From Erythrobacter sp. JK5 (GTDB lineage: Bacteria > Pseudomonadota > Alphaproteobacteria > Sphingomonadales > Sphingomonadaceae), in the NCBI RefSeq assembly GCF_018205975.1, contig NZ_CP073577.1, positions 992,001-1,056,000 on the forward strand: DNA of 64,000 nt, read 5' to 3'. Within the stretch, counting starts at the first letter, position 1; each line of letters opens with the position of its first letter. Below, in pieces: positions 9,120-19,537 of this stretch. The translations under genes were made by a program, and so were the position numbers. Under the pieces are notes generated by a model. The model ran no database searches, was not told the DNA's origin, and worked only from the letters and a program-made list of their open reading frames with translations.

Positions 9120-10487
9120 TTATGCGCTGCCCATCACATGGTCAACGAGGTTGGCGAGTTGTCCTAAGCCGCGATAATCGAGCTTCGACGAGCCGGTCTT
9201 GGCATCGGACGGACCGAATCCACGGGCAAATCCGAGCTTGGCCGCCTCGCGCAGGCGCAGGTCTGAATGTGCCACCGGGCGAATCTCGCCCGCCAGCGAC
9301 ACCTCACCAAACAGCACCGACTTGTCCGGCAACGGGCGATCGGCAAGCGCGGACACGAGCGCCCCGGCGACTGCAAGGTCCGCAGCCGGATCGCTCAGCC
9401 GGTACCCCCCGGCGATATTGAGGTAGACCTCTGCCGAACTGAAATTGAGCCCGCAGCGCGATTCGAGGACCGCAAGCAACATCGCGAGCCGCCCGCTGTC
9501 CCACCCGACCACCGCCCTGCGCGGGGTCGCCCCCGATTGCAGCCGCACGATCAGCGCCTGGATTTCCACCAGCACCGGGCGCGTTCCTTCGAGCGCGGGA
9601 AACACCGCGCTGCCCGCCAGCGCCTGATCGCGCCCGGACAGGAACAGCGAGGACGGGTTAGATACCTCTTCGAGCCCCTCGGTCTCCATCGAGAAAACGC
9701 CGATTTCGTCGACCGCGCCGAAGCGGTTTTTGAGCGCGCGCAGGATGCGGTACTGATGGCTGCGCTCACCCTCGAAGCTCATCACCACGTCGACCATGTG
9801 CTCGAGCACCCGCGGGCCGGCGATGCTGCCATCCTTGGTCACGTGACCCACCAGCACCAGCACCGTGCCCTTTTCCTTGGCGAAGCGAATCAGTTCGAGT
9901 GCGCAACCGCGCACCTGGCTGACCGTGCCCGGCGCCCCTTCGATCGTGTCCGAATGCATCGTCTGGATCGAATCGATCACCATCAGCGCGGGAGGGTCCT
10001 CTCGCCCCAGCGTGGTCAAGATGTCTCGCACCGAGGTTTCGGACGCGAGCCGGATCGGGGCGTCGGCAATCCCGAGCCGGGAAGCGCGCAGCCTTACCTG
10101 GCCCGCAGCCTCCTCTCCACTGACATAGACGACATCGTTGCCACCGCGCGCGATCGTCGCTGCGGTCTGGAGCAGCAGGGTCGATTTCCCGATTCCCGGA
10201 TCGCCGCCCATCAGCACCGCCGAGCCGGGCACGAGACCCCCGCCCAGCGCGCGATCGAATTCGGCGAGGCCGGTCGATTTGCGCACCGGCAGTTCGGTCG
10301 GGCGATTGAGCGGCACGAATTCGAGCGCCCGTCCGCCACTCGACAAGTTGTGTTTCTGCGAAAAAACCGTCGCCGGCGCGTCCTCGACGATCGAATTCCA
10401 CTCGGCGCAGTCAGGGCACTGCCCCTGCCAACGGGTCGAAACCCCGCCGCACGCCTGGCATACATATCGCCGCTTCGCCTTCGCCAT
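9120..10487 (-). CDS. radA: DNA repair protein RadA
   Basis: A 455-residue RecA-like ATPase that promotes branch migration during recombinational repair. In order it has an N-terminal C4 zinc finger (Cys10, 13, 24, 27), the Walker A GDPGIGKST, the RadA-specific KNRFG motif, and a C-terminal Lon-protease-like domain ending in DHVMGSA. The ATG at 10487 starts the zinc finger directly; the frame open further upstream lies opposite the patatin gene and is not part of RadA. It heads the radA-cvpA-nifU-like operon and diverges from the patatin-like gene over 72 bp. Confidence 0.96.
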   Translation of the reverse strand: MAKAKRRYVCQACGGVSTRWQGQCPDCAEWNSIVEDAPATVFSQKHNLSSGGRALEFVPLNRPTELPVRKSTGLAEFDRALGGGLVPGSAVLMGGDPGIGKSTLLLQTAATIARGGNDVVYVSGEEAAGQVRLRASRLGIADAPIRLASETSVRDILTTLGREDPPALMVIDSIQTMHSDTIEGAPGTVSQVRGCALELIRFAKEKGTVLVLVGHVTKDGSIAGPRVLEHMVDVVMSFEGERSHQYRILRALKNRFGAVDEIGVFSMETEGLEEVSNPSSLFLSGRDQALAGSAVFPALEGTRPVLVEIQALIVRLQSGATPRRAVVGWDSGRLAMLLAVLESRCGLNFSSAEVYLNIAGGYRLSDPAADLAVAGALVSALADRPLPDKSVLFGEVSLAGEIRPVAHSDLRLREAAKLGFARGFGPSDAKTGSSKLDYRGLGQLANLVDHVMGSA

Positions 10488-10559
10488 GGACCGGCCAATA
10501 CCCGGAACATTTGCGGAACGCAATTGCCATGGCGCTCTTTCCCCGGCATCAGTTTCACC

Positions 10560-12875
10560 ATGCGCCAGAAGGAATTGCGTCTTGCCCTCGTGTGCTATGG
10601 CGGCGTCAGCCTCGCCGTCTACATGCATGGTGTCACGAAAGAGGTCTGGCACCTCGCCCGCGCAAGCCGTGCCTATCATGCGAAGGATACCGAAAATCTT
10701 TCCGGCGTCGCCTGCGTGTACCACGAGCTGATCGCGGGTATCGAACGCGACAACAAGCTGCGGCTGAGGGTTTTGCCCGATATCCTCACCGGCGCCAGCG
10801 CGGGCGGGATCAACGCGGTGTTCCTCGCGCAGGCGATCCATTCCGGCCACTCGCTCGAACCGCTGACCGATCTGTGGCTGACCAACGCCGATGTCAGCAA
10901 GCTGACCGATCCCAAGGCCGAACCGATGTGGCGCTTTGCCAAGTTCTGGGCGCAGCCGATCGCCGAATGGTTCCTCAGCCGCCCGGGTAACGCCGTGAGC
11001 GAAACGGTGTCCCCCGAAACCCGCAAGGAGGTGAGGCACAAGGTGTCGCGGCTGATCCGGGGCCGGTGGTTCAGTCCTCCGTTTTCCGGCGAACGGTTTT
11101 CGACGATGTTGTTCGAAGCGCTCGAAAGCATGGAAGCCCAGGCCGGTGGCCATCCGTTGTTGCCCAACGGCCATCCGATCGACCTGTTCGTCACCGCGAC
11201 CGATTTTCGCGGCCACATCGAGCTGCTGCGGCTCAATTCCCCTCCGGTGGTGCAGGAGACCGAGCACCGGCTGCCGATCAGTTTCTGCGATCTCATCGGG
11301 CCGCATGGCAACGGCCGGCTGGGAGACCCGTTGGAGCTGGTGCTGGCGGCGCGGGCGACGGCCAGCTTCCCCGGAGCGTTCCCACCGCTCCAGATCAACG
11401 AGATCGACCGGCTGGCGGCGTATCGCGGGCATCACTGGGAATCGCGCGGGGCGTTCCTGTCGCGGCTGATGCCCGACCATGTCCGCGACGGGACGCTCGA
11501 CAGTGTGTCGCTGATCGACGGCGCCGTGCTGGTCAATGCCCCGTTCGGGGCCGCGCTGAACGCGCTGTCTCGCCGTCCTTCACAGCGCGAGGTCGATCGC
11601 CGGTTCGTCTATATCGACCCTCGGCCGGACAGGATTGGCGCGTTCGAGGAAAGCGCCGACCGCCCGATCGGATTCTTCGGAGCGATATTCGGTTCGCTGT
11701 CGACGATCCCCCGCGAGCAGCCGATCCGCGACAACCTCGAACGGATCGAACAGCAATCGCGCGACGCCGCGCGGTTGCGCCAGATCGTGATGGGATTGCG
11801 CCCCGAAATCGATCGTGCGGTCGAAAAGCTGTTCGGCCGGACGTTCTTCCTCGATCGCCCCACGCCCAAACGGCTCGCGAGTTGGCGTGCAAAAGCCCAG
11901 CAGGCGGCGGCGGAGCGGGCGGGCTATGCGTTTCAGGCCTACGCCCAGACCAAATACAGCGGCATCATCGAGCGGCTGGCCGCGGTTACGCATGCCGCGG
12001 CGCCTGAACTGGCGCTGGCAGATAGCGGCCCGATCGTGTCGCGCTTCCGTCAGGAGCTTTCGGCTCGCGGTCTTGAATCGCTCGCCGACGAGAACGGCGG
12101 TGCTAGTGCGGAGGCAATCGCCTTTTTTCGGGCGCACGACATCGGCTTCCGCATCCGGCGCCTGCAATTGCTCGCACGGCGGCTGTCACGCGACTGGGAG
12201 GTCGATCCGGAGATTCCCGACGATGCGCTCGATCTGGCGCGCGAGAAGATCTACGCCATCCTGGCGCTCTATTTCGAAGCCGACGATGCGGCGATGCTGG
12301 GCGATGATTTCAAAACGCTCGCCCGGACCTCGCTGAACGAGCCCGGTCCGGTGCTGGATTATCTCGAATTCAAGCGCTTGCTGCGGGAAACGGATCTCGA
12401 AGCCGAGGAAATGTTCGCCGCAGCGCTCGAGGAAATGCCCAAGAACCTGAAGCGCCGCATGCTGCTTACCTATCTCGGCTTCCCGTTCTACGACGTCGCG
12501 ACCCTGCCGCTGCTCCAGCGCGACGGGCTCAGCGAATACAATCCTGTGAAGGTCGATCGCATCTCGCCCGAGGACGCGCTGTCGATCCGTGACGGTGGCA
12601 CGCGCGCGACACTGCGCGGGATCGAATTCTACAATTTCGGCGCGTTCTTCAGCCGCCATTATCGCGAGAACGATTACCTGTGGGGGCGGCTGCACGGTGC
12701 CGAGCGGATGGTCGATCTCGTCACTTCGACGGTCGAGGACGGCGTTCGCGAAGGAGATATCCGCGAGGCCAAGCGCGCGGCATTTCTCGCCATCATCGAG
12801 GAAGAGATCGCCCTCGGGCGCTGCGAGCGCGGACTGCTGGAGCAGGTCCGCCTCGAAATCGAACAGCGCTTCTAG
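10560..12875 (+). CDS. Large patatin-like phospholipase
   Basis: 771 residues. The patatin catalytic Ser-Asp dyad is visible: the nucleophile elbow GASAGG in LTGASAGGINAVFLA (about residues 79-84) and the aspartate in LIDGAVLVNAPFG. An oxyanion-type glycine pair is at CYGGVSLAVYMHG near the N-terminus. The length and the long helical C-terminal region match the bacterial patatin-related family of about 750-800 residues. It probably hydrolyses acyl-ester lipids. There is no signal peptide. The ATG at 10560 begins MRQKELRLALVCYGG, the family's usual N-terminus. Confidence 0.85.
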   Translation: MRQKELRLALVCYGGVSLAVYMHGVTKEVWHLARASRAYHAKDTENLSGVACVYHELIAGIERDNKLRLRVLPDILTGASAGGINAVFLAQAIHSGHSLEPLTDLWLTNADVSKLTDPKAEPMWRFAKFWAQPIAEWFLSRPGNAVSETVSPETRKEVRHKVSRLIRGRWFSPPFSGERFSTMLFEALESMEAQAGGHPLLPNGHPIDLFVTATDFRGHIELLRLNSPPVVQETEHRLPISFCDLIGPHGNGRLGDPLELVLAARATASFPGAFPPLQINEIDRLAAYRGHHWESRGAFLSRLMPDHVRDGTLDSVSLIDGAVLVNAPFGAALNALSRRPSQREVDRRFVYIDPRPDRIGAFEESADRPIGFFGAIFGSLSTIPREQPIRDNLERIEQQSRDAARLRQIVMGLRPEIDRAVEKLFGRTFFLDRPTPKRLASWRAKAQQAAAERAGYAFQAYAQTKYSGIIERLAAVTHAAAPELALADSGPIVSRFRQELSARGLESLADENGGASAEAIAFFRAHDIGFRIRRLQLLARRLSRDWEVDPEIPDDALDLAREKIYAILALYFEADDAAMLGDDFKTLARTSLNEPGPVLDYLEFKRLLRETDLEAEEMFAAALEEMPKNLKRRMLLTYLGFPFYDVATLPLLQRDGLSEYNPVKVDRISPEDALSIRDGGTRATLRGIEFYNFGAFFSRHYRENDYLWGRLHGAERMVDLVTSTVEDGVREGDIREAKRAAFLAIIEEEIALGRCERGLLEQVRLEIEQRF

Positions 12876-12896
12876 AGGAACCTCACCGGGCGATGA

Positions 12897-13790
12897 TCAA
12901 TCGTCTATGCTGTTCCAGATTGCTGTCACGAAAGCATCCGGGCCGATGAAACCGCCCTCGCCGCGATCGATCCCCTCGAGCGGTTGCGCCGCTACCGCCT
13001 GGTCCAGTGTCAAACCCTGTGCATGAAGCGCTTCGACGCGTCTGACCGCCTCCCCGATCATTGCCCGATAGGCGACCAGTTCGGCCTTGTTCGACATCGG
13101 CCCGTGCCCCGGAATGACCTTCGTCTCGTCGTCGATCATGGCGATGACGAGATCGAGCGACTGCATGGCTGCATAGACATTCCCGCCCGAACTGACATCG
13201 ATGAACGGGTAGCCGGGGATCTTGAAATAGAGATCGCCCATGTGAACGATGTTCTTTTCGTCCCAGAACACGACGCTGTCGCCGTCGGTATGTCCGCCGC
13301 CCAGAAACATCAGGTTGATCGTATCGCCGTTGAGATGGAATCGCAGGCCCTGGCCGTAAGTGACGATGGGAAGCGCTTCCTTGGGCGAAGGTGGCGTGAC
13401 GCGATCGCCCCGCACCTGTTCGGTCGACATCCGCACCCGGACGTTATCGTGTGCGAAGATCGTCGCGCCGGTCTTGCCGAAATTCTCGTTCCCGCCGGTG
13501 TGATCGCCGTGCCAGTGGGTGTTGACGACATACTTGACCGGCGTCGCACCAAGCGCGGCAATGGCGATGGAAATCTTGTCGCTGAGCGGGGCGAATTGAT
13601 CGTCGATCAGGACTGTCGCGTCTTCGCCGTGCCCGACCGCGATATTGCCTCCTGCGCCGAACAGCACCGCCACGCCAGGCGCGATTTCCTCGGTTCGGAT
13701 TTCGACTTCGCTGAAATCACGCTGGGCGAACGCGGGCGATGCCAGCAGCGGCGCGGTGAGTGCGAGCGAAAGGGCGGCAAGACGGTTCAT
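12897..13790 (-). CDS. Secreted MBL-fold metallo-hydrolase
   Basis: 297 residues with an N-terminal signal peptide (MNRLAALSLALTAPLLASPAFA). The metallo-beta-lactamase zinc site HWHGDHTGG is at about residues 92-100. Further ligands are in GGGHTDGDS and the late GHGPM. The fold and sequence are those of the generic subclass often labelled SoxH/quinoprotein-relay or MBL hydrolase; nothing shows beta-lactam activity. It acts in the periplasm. It is convergent with the patatin gene, with a 21-bp gap and no visible terminator. Confidence 0.85.
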   Translation of the reverse strand: MNRLAALSLALTAPLLASPAFAQRDFSEVEIRTEEIAPGVAVLFGAGGNIAVGHGEDATVLIDDQFAPLSDKISIAIAALGATPVKYVVNTHWHGDHTGGNENFGKTGATIFAHDNVRVRMSTEQVRGDRVTPPSPKEALPIVTYGQGLRFHLNGDTINLMFLGGGHTDGDSVVFWDEKNIVHMGDLYFKIPGYPFIDVSSGGNVYAAMQSLDLVIAMIDDETKVIPGHGPMSNKAELVAYRAMIGEAVRRVEALHAQGLTLDQAVAAQPLEGIDRGEGGFIGPDAFVTAIWNSIDD

Positions 13791-13845
13791 GGGGGTCTCC
13801 TCTTCAGCGCTGGGGTAGCGCGACGAGAGGAGGCTGTCGACCGGC

Positions 13846-14975
13846 CTAGCTGCTGAAAGCGTCCTTCAGCTTGCTGAAAAAGCTGCGACTCTCGGGGCAT
13901 TCCTCGCCGGTTTCGGTCTCGCGAAACTGCTCGAGGATTTCCTTTTGCTTACGACTCAGCCTGGTCGGGGTCTCGACCTTGATCTCGACCACCAGGTCAC
14001 CCCGCCCGCGCCCTTGAAGCACGGGCATGCCCGCCCCGCGGACGCGCAACTGCTTGCCCGACTGGATGCCGACCGGGATGTCGACCGTGTTGGTCGACCC
14101 GTCGAGATCGGGAATATCCACGCTGCCCCCAGTGCCGCGGTGGTGAAGCTGATCGGAACACGGGTCGCCAGCGTGGTGCCCTCGCGCTCGAACAGGGGAT
14201 GCGGCTTGACGTGGATGAAGATGTAGAGATCGCCCGAAGGCGCACCGCGCGCGCCGGCTTCGCCCTTGCCCGAAAGGCGGATACGGGTGCCGGTATCGAC
14301 GCCGGGCGGAATTTCGACTTCGAGCACCTGCGGGCGGTCTACCCGGCCTTCGCCGCGACATTCGTCGCATGGGTCTTCGATCACCATGCCGCGCCCGCTG
14401 CAGGTCGGGCAGGAGCGTTCGACCACGAACAGGCCCTGCTTGGCGCGCACCGTGCCGCGCCCGTGGCACAGGTTGCATTGCCGCTCGCCGGTGCCGGGGG
14501 TCGCGCCCGATCCGTCACAGGTCTCGCAGCTCTGCGACACTTCGATCTCGATCTCGGTGGATTTGCCGTGAAACGCTTCGTCGAGGCTCACCTGCATGTC
14601 ATAACGCAGGTCTGCGCCCCGCCGGTTCTGCTGCCGCGCCGCTCCGCCGCCGCCGAACGCGCTGCCGAAGATCGTTTCAAAGATATCGCCGATATCCGCG
14701 AAGTCCCCGCGATGCCCCTGCCCGCTGCCGCCGTTCATGCCCTGGGTAAAGGCCTCGTGGCCGTAACGGTCGTACGCGGCACGCTTCTGCGGGTCCTTGA
14801 GGCATTCGTATGCCTCGTTGCAGGCCTTGAATCTGGCCTCGGCATCGGCATCGCCCGGATTGCGATCCGGATGATACTTCATCGCCAGCTTGCGATACGC
14901 GCTCTTGATCGCCGTGCCGTCGGCATCGCGCGACACGTCGAGCCTCTGATAATAATCGAGTTGTGCAGCAGCCAT
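13846..14975 (-). pseudogene. dnaJ: Chaperone DnaJ, coding sequence broken by one missing base
   Basis: The Hsp40 co-chaperone of DnaK. The J domain (HPD in KYHPDRNPGD, about residue 34), a G/F region and four CxxCxGxG zinc repeats (CETCDGSG, CNLCHGRG, CPTCSGRG, CDECRGEG) read in frame from ATG 14975. After TTAALG the frame fails: the coding strand has five Gs at 14126-14130 where six would give ALGGSVDIPDLDGST. The rest continues one frame over to the TAG at 13846. Adding one G restores a 376-residue DnaJ, the normal length. Since dnaJ is rarely lost and the tail is perfectly conserved, a homopolymer sequencing error is the simplest explanation. Confidence 0.93.
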
Positions 14976-15048
14976 GGGAACCTGTCCTCAAACCGGGCCG
15001 CCGCCAGCGCTTGTGGCACCAGCGGCGGTTCGGTTGGTCATCGGGACA

Positions 15049-16983
<1,935 letters not shown>

Positions 16984-17072
16984 GTGTTCCCCATCCATTG
17001 GAAGTCATTGGACACCGCCGTCGTGCGTTTCCCGGGACCGGCAAAACGCCTGGGCGGCTCGAATATGAGCGG

Positions 17073-17100
17073 GATATAGGTGCGGTTTTGCTTGGCACAA
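17073..17100 (-). promoter_or_regulatory. Candidate dnaK promoter
   Basis: On the minus strand TTGTGC (17100-17095), a 16-nt spacer and TATATC (17078-17073) lie about 90 bp upstream of the dnaK start. The wider form CTTGTG...CCTATAT also resembles heat-shock (RpoH) promoters of alphaproteobacteria, which would suit dnaKJ. No CIRCE repeat is seen here. This is a motif match only. Confidence 0.35.
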
Positions 17101-17148
17101 GAGATCGCAGCCCCTAGTTTTCGCCCCATCTCAGGAGGGGACAGAAAC

Positions 17149-17652
17149 GTGCTTGTGACAAAAAAGACGGGATCGAAAACGCGCATGCTGGCGCTGGCGG
17201 GGGCGCTGGCGGGAGCGATCGCACTCGGGGCATGCAGCGATGAACCCCCGCCGGTCGAAAAGGTCGAAGGCGTCGTTCCGGGGCTGACCATCAGCAACGC
17301 CCGGATGATGCTGGCCCCGGTCGAAGGCAATCCCGCAGCGGTCTATTTCGACGCTACTTACGAGGGGGAACGCGGCATCTCGATCAGCGGCGCCGAAGTG
17401 GCTGGCGCGGCGAACGCCACGGTGCACGACATGATGGAATACAATTTCGAGATGACCATGGCCGAAGCCGGACCGATCGCGATCACCAATGGATCGGAAC
17501 TGAATTTCGAACCCGGCGCGCTGCACATCATGGCGTTCGAACCGTCGGCCGATCTGCAGCCGGGCGGCAAGGCCGAGGTGACGCTCAAGATCTCCGGCGG
17601 TGCCCGCCACAAGTTTCAGGCCGATATTCTCGCAGCCGGGGACGAGCGCTGA
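17149..17652 (+). CDS. Periplasmic copper chaperone, PCu(A)C family lipoprotein
   Basis: 167 residues. A lipoprotein signal ends in the lipobox LGAC, so it is membrane-tethered in the periplasm. The PCu(A)C copper site is present as H-x-M-M in ATVHDMMEY, then EMTMA, and HIM in GALHIMAFEP, matching the H(M)x10Mx21HxM pattern. The family delivers Cu(I) to cytochrome oxidase. The GTG at 17149 was chosen because AGGAGG lies 10 nt upstream; a second GTG two codons on and an ATG at 17185 are alternatives. It is followed closely by the vgr-related gene. Confidence 0.82.
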   Translation: MLVTKKTGSKTRMLALAGALAGAIALGACSDEPPPVEKVEGVVPGLTISNARMMLAPVEGNPAAVYFDATYEGERGISISGAEVAGAANATVHDMMEYNFEMTMAEAGPIAITNGSELNFEPGALHIMAFEPSADLQPGGKAEVTLKISGGARHKFQADILAAGDER

Positions 17653-17783
17653 ACCAGTCGACTCCGGCAGCAGCGACGACGTCACCCGTTCCGGCTTGCC
17701 CGGTAGGGGGCGAACGGTCGCTGACGCCGGGAGAGACCGAACTGGCCCGCACCGTCTTCGGCGATGCGATCGATTATGGTGCA

Positions 17784-18179
17784 GTGAAACTCAGACGGCG
17801 AAAGTGGTTTCCGTTTCAACCGCGAAAAACCACCATGGCGCCGCGCGGGCATCTCCATTTCCATCCGCGCGGCACGGCCTATTGCGACGATTTCTCGACC
17901 ACCAACCTGGTGCGGCAGGGCCTGCTGATCCACGAACTGACCCATGTGTGGCAAACGCAGACGCGCGGGGACTGGTACCTGGTGCTCCACCGCCACCCGT
18001 TCTGCCGCTATGGCTACAGCCTCAAGCCGGGGCAGCCGTTCACCGCCTACGGCATCGAGCAGCAGGCCGAGATCGTGAAACACGCCTTCTGGTTGCGCCA
18101 CGGCGCGAAACTGACGGGCGTGGGCGACAAATCCGTGTATGATATGCTGGTGAGGTTTCCGGGAGCGACGATTGGCTAA
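17784..18179 (+). CDS. Vgr-related protein with HExxH-like motif (start uncertain)
   Basis: At least 131 residues from the first standard start, GTG 17784. The sequence has a zinc-peptidase-like HELTHVWQ motif (about residue 50) and HFHPRGTAYCDDF. Both are typical of a small sphingomonad family usually labelled vgr-related; its function is unknown. The same frame stays open upstream to about 17649 and reads convincingly as protein there (VPACPVGGERSLTPGE, then LARTVFGDAID), but it contains no ATG, GTG or TTG. A CTG at 17649 overlaps the previous stop as CTGA, so the true protein may be about 176 residues with a rare CTG start. The stop overlaps the next gene. Confidence 0.6.
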   Translation: MKLRRRKWFPFQPRKTTMAPRGHLHFHPRGTAYCDDFSTTNLVRQGLLIHELTHVWQTQTRGDWYLVLHRHPFCRYGYSLKPGQPFTAYGIEQQAEIVKHAFWLRHGAKLTGVGDKSVYDMLVRFPGATIG

Positions 18180-18666
18180 GATCGACTGGCAATTGCGCGA
18201 ATTCAGAGCGTCCGACGCGCCGGCCTTCGCCGCGCTCAACCGCCGCTGGATCGACGAGATGTTCGGGATGGAGGAAAAGGACCGCCGCCAGCTCGAGCAT
18301 CCCCAGATCGCGATCCTCGATCCGGGCGGCTATATCGCGGTGGCCGATGCCCACGGCTGGGTCGTGGGGACCGGTGCCTTTCTGCCGGCCGCCCACGCTC
18401 CCGACGACGGGCATCGCTGGATGGAGATTGTCAAGATGGCCACCGAACCCTCGGCCCAGGGGCAGGGAATCGGTGCTGCGGTACTCGATCGGCTGGTCGA
18501 CGAAGCAAAGGCGCGCGGTGCAGACCGGATCTGGCTCGAGACTAATCGCAAGCTCGAAGCGGCCACAGCGCTGTACGAGCGCAAGGGCTTCGTATCGCTG
18601 GGCGATGACGAATTCTGGGACACGCCGTACGATCGCTGCAACCTGCAGATGACGCTCGAACTCTAG
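18172..18666 (+). CDS. GNAT family N-acetyltransferase
   Basis: 164 residues with the GNAT acetyl-CoA-binding motif A (VKMATEPSAQGQGIGAAVL; the loop is QGQGIG at about residues 98-103) and motif B (ALYERKGFVSLGDDEF). It transfers an acetyl group from acetyl-CoA to an unknown amine. The start is a TTG at 18172 that overlaps the previous gene by 8 bp. The alternative is a start further in, but MAKIDWQLREFRASD is a normal GNAT N-terminus. No regulation is visible. Confidence 0.82.
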   Translation: MAKIDWQLREFRASDAPAFAALNRRWIDEMFGMEEKDRRQLEHPQIAILDPGGYIAVADAHGWVVGTGAFLPAAHAPDDGHRWMEIVKMATEPSAQGQGIGAAVLDRLVDEAKARGADRIWLETNRKLEAATALYERKGFVSLGDDEFWDTPYDRCNLQMTLEL

Positions 18667-18789
18667 CTCCTGCAAACTTTCTGCACGACCTGCCGCAACG
18701 CGTCGTAGCGGCATCCACAAAATTGCCATTGCGCCCACCGCGCGGCCCGATAACGCTCCGCGCAATCCATTTCTCGCCGGGAGGTTATC

Positions 18790-19458
18790 ATGATCACGAT
18801 CGAACAGCGCGACGGGGCGCACATCATCACGTTGGACGATGGCAAGGTGAACGCGCTCAACAAGGACAAGCTCGACGGTTTGGTAAACGCGCTCGCCGAG
18901 TGTGCCGCGGAGAAAGCGCCGGTCGCGATCCGGGGGCGCAAGGGCATCTTTTCCGCAGGATTCGATCTCAAGGGGTTCGCTGCCGGACCCGACGTCGCGA
19001 CCGCGCAGTTGCAGGCCGGCAAGGACGCGATCCTCGCTATCCTGCGCCACCCGGCCCCGGTCGTGACCGTGTGCGAAGGCCACGCCTACCCGATGGGGGC
19101 GTTCCTGATGCTCGCCGCCGACAAGGCGATCGGTACCGAAGGCGAGTTCGTCACCGGCATGAACGAAAGCGCGATCGGCATGGCGCTGCCGATCTACCCG
19201 ATGATCCTCGGCGCAGCGCGGCTGAGCCCGTTCGGTCGCAAGGCGGTCGCAACCTCGCAGATGTTTTCCCCGCACGAGGCGCGCGATGTGGGCTATTTCG
19301 ACGAAGTGGTCGCGCCCGATGCACTGGAGGACGCGGTCGCGGCCACGCTCACGCACATGAAGGGCCTCAACATGGGGGCGTTCCACGCGAACAAGTCGGC
19401 CATGAACAAGCATTTGATCGCCGATATCGAAGCCAGTCCATTGCCCGATTTCGGGTGA
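18790..19458 (+). CDS. Enoyl-CoA hydratase/isomerase (crotonase) family protein
   Basis: 222 residues of crotonase fold. The CoA-binding/oxyanion segment is GIFSAGFDLKGF (about residues 57-68) and the second oxyanion loop is GHAYPMGAFLMLAAD. The protein is short for a hydratase (usually about 260 residues). At the position of the second catalytic glutamate it reads FVTGMNESAIGM, so the glutamate of NES may serve. Acyl-CoA isomerase or hydrolase activity is equally possible. GGGAGG lies upstream of the ATG at 18790. Confidence 0.8.
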   Translation: MITIEQRDGAHIITLDDGKVNALNKDKLDGLVNALAECAAEKAPVAIRGRKGIFSAGFDLKGFAAGPDVATAQLQAGKDAILAILRHPAPVVTVCEGHAYPMGAFLMLAADKAIGTEGEFVTGMNESAIGMALPIYPMILGAARLSPFGRKAVATSQMFSPHEARDVGYFDEVVAPDALEDAVAATLTHMKGLNMGAFHANKSAMNKHLIADIEASPLPDFG

Positions 19459-19537
19459 CGCTTGAGCAGAATGGTTGCAAACGATACTGTCTCGACGTCC
19501 AGACGGCCAAACCCGCGCCTGGCGACGAGCACTCATA

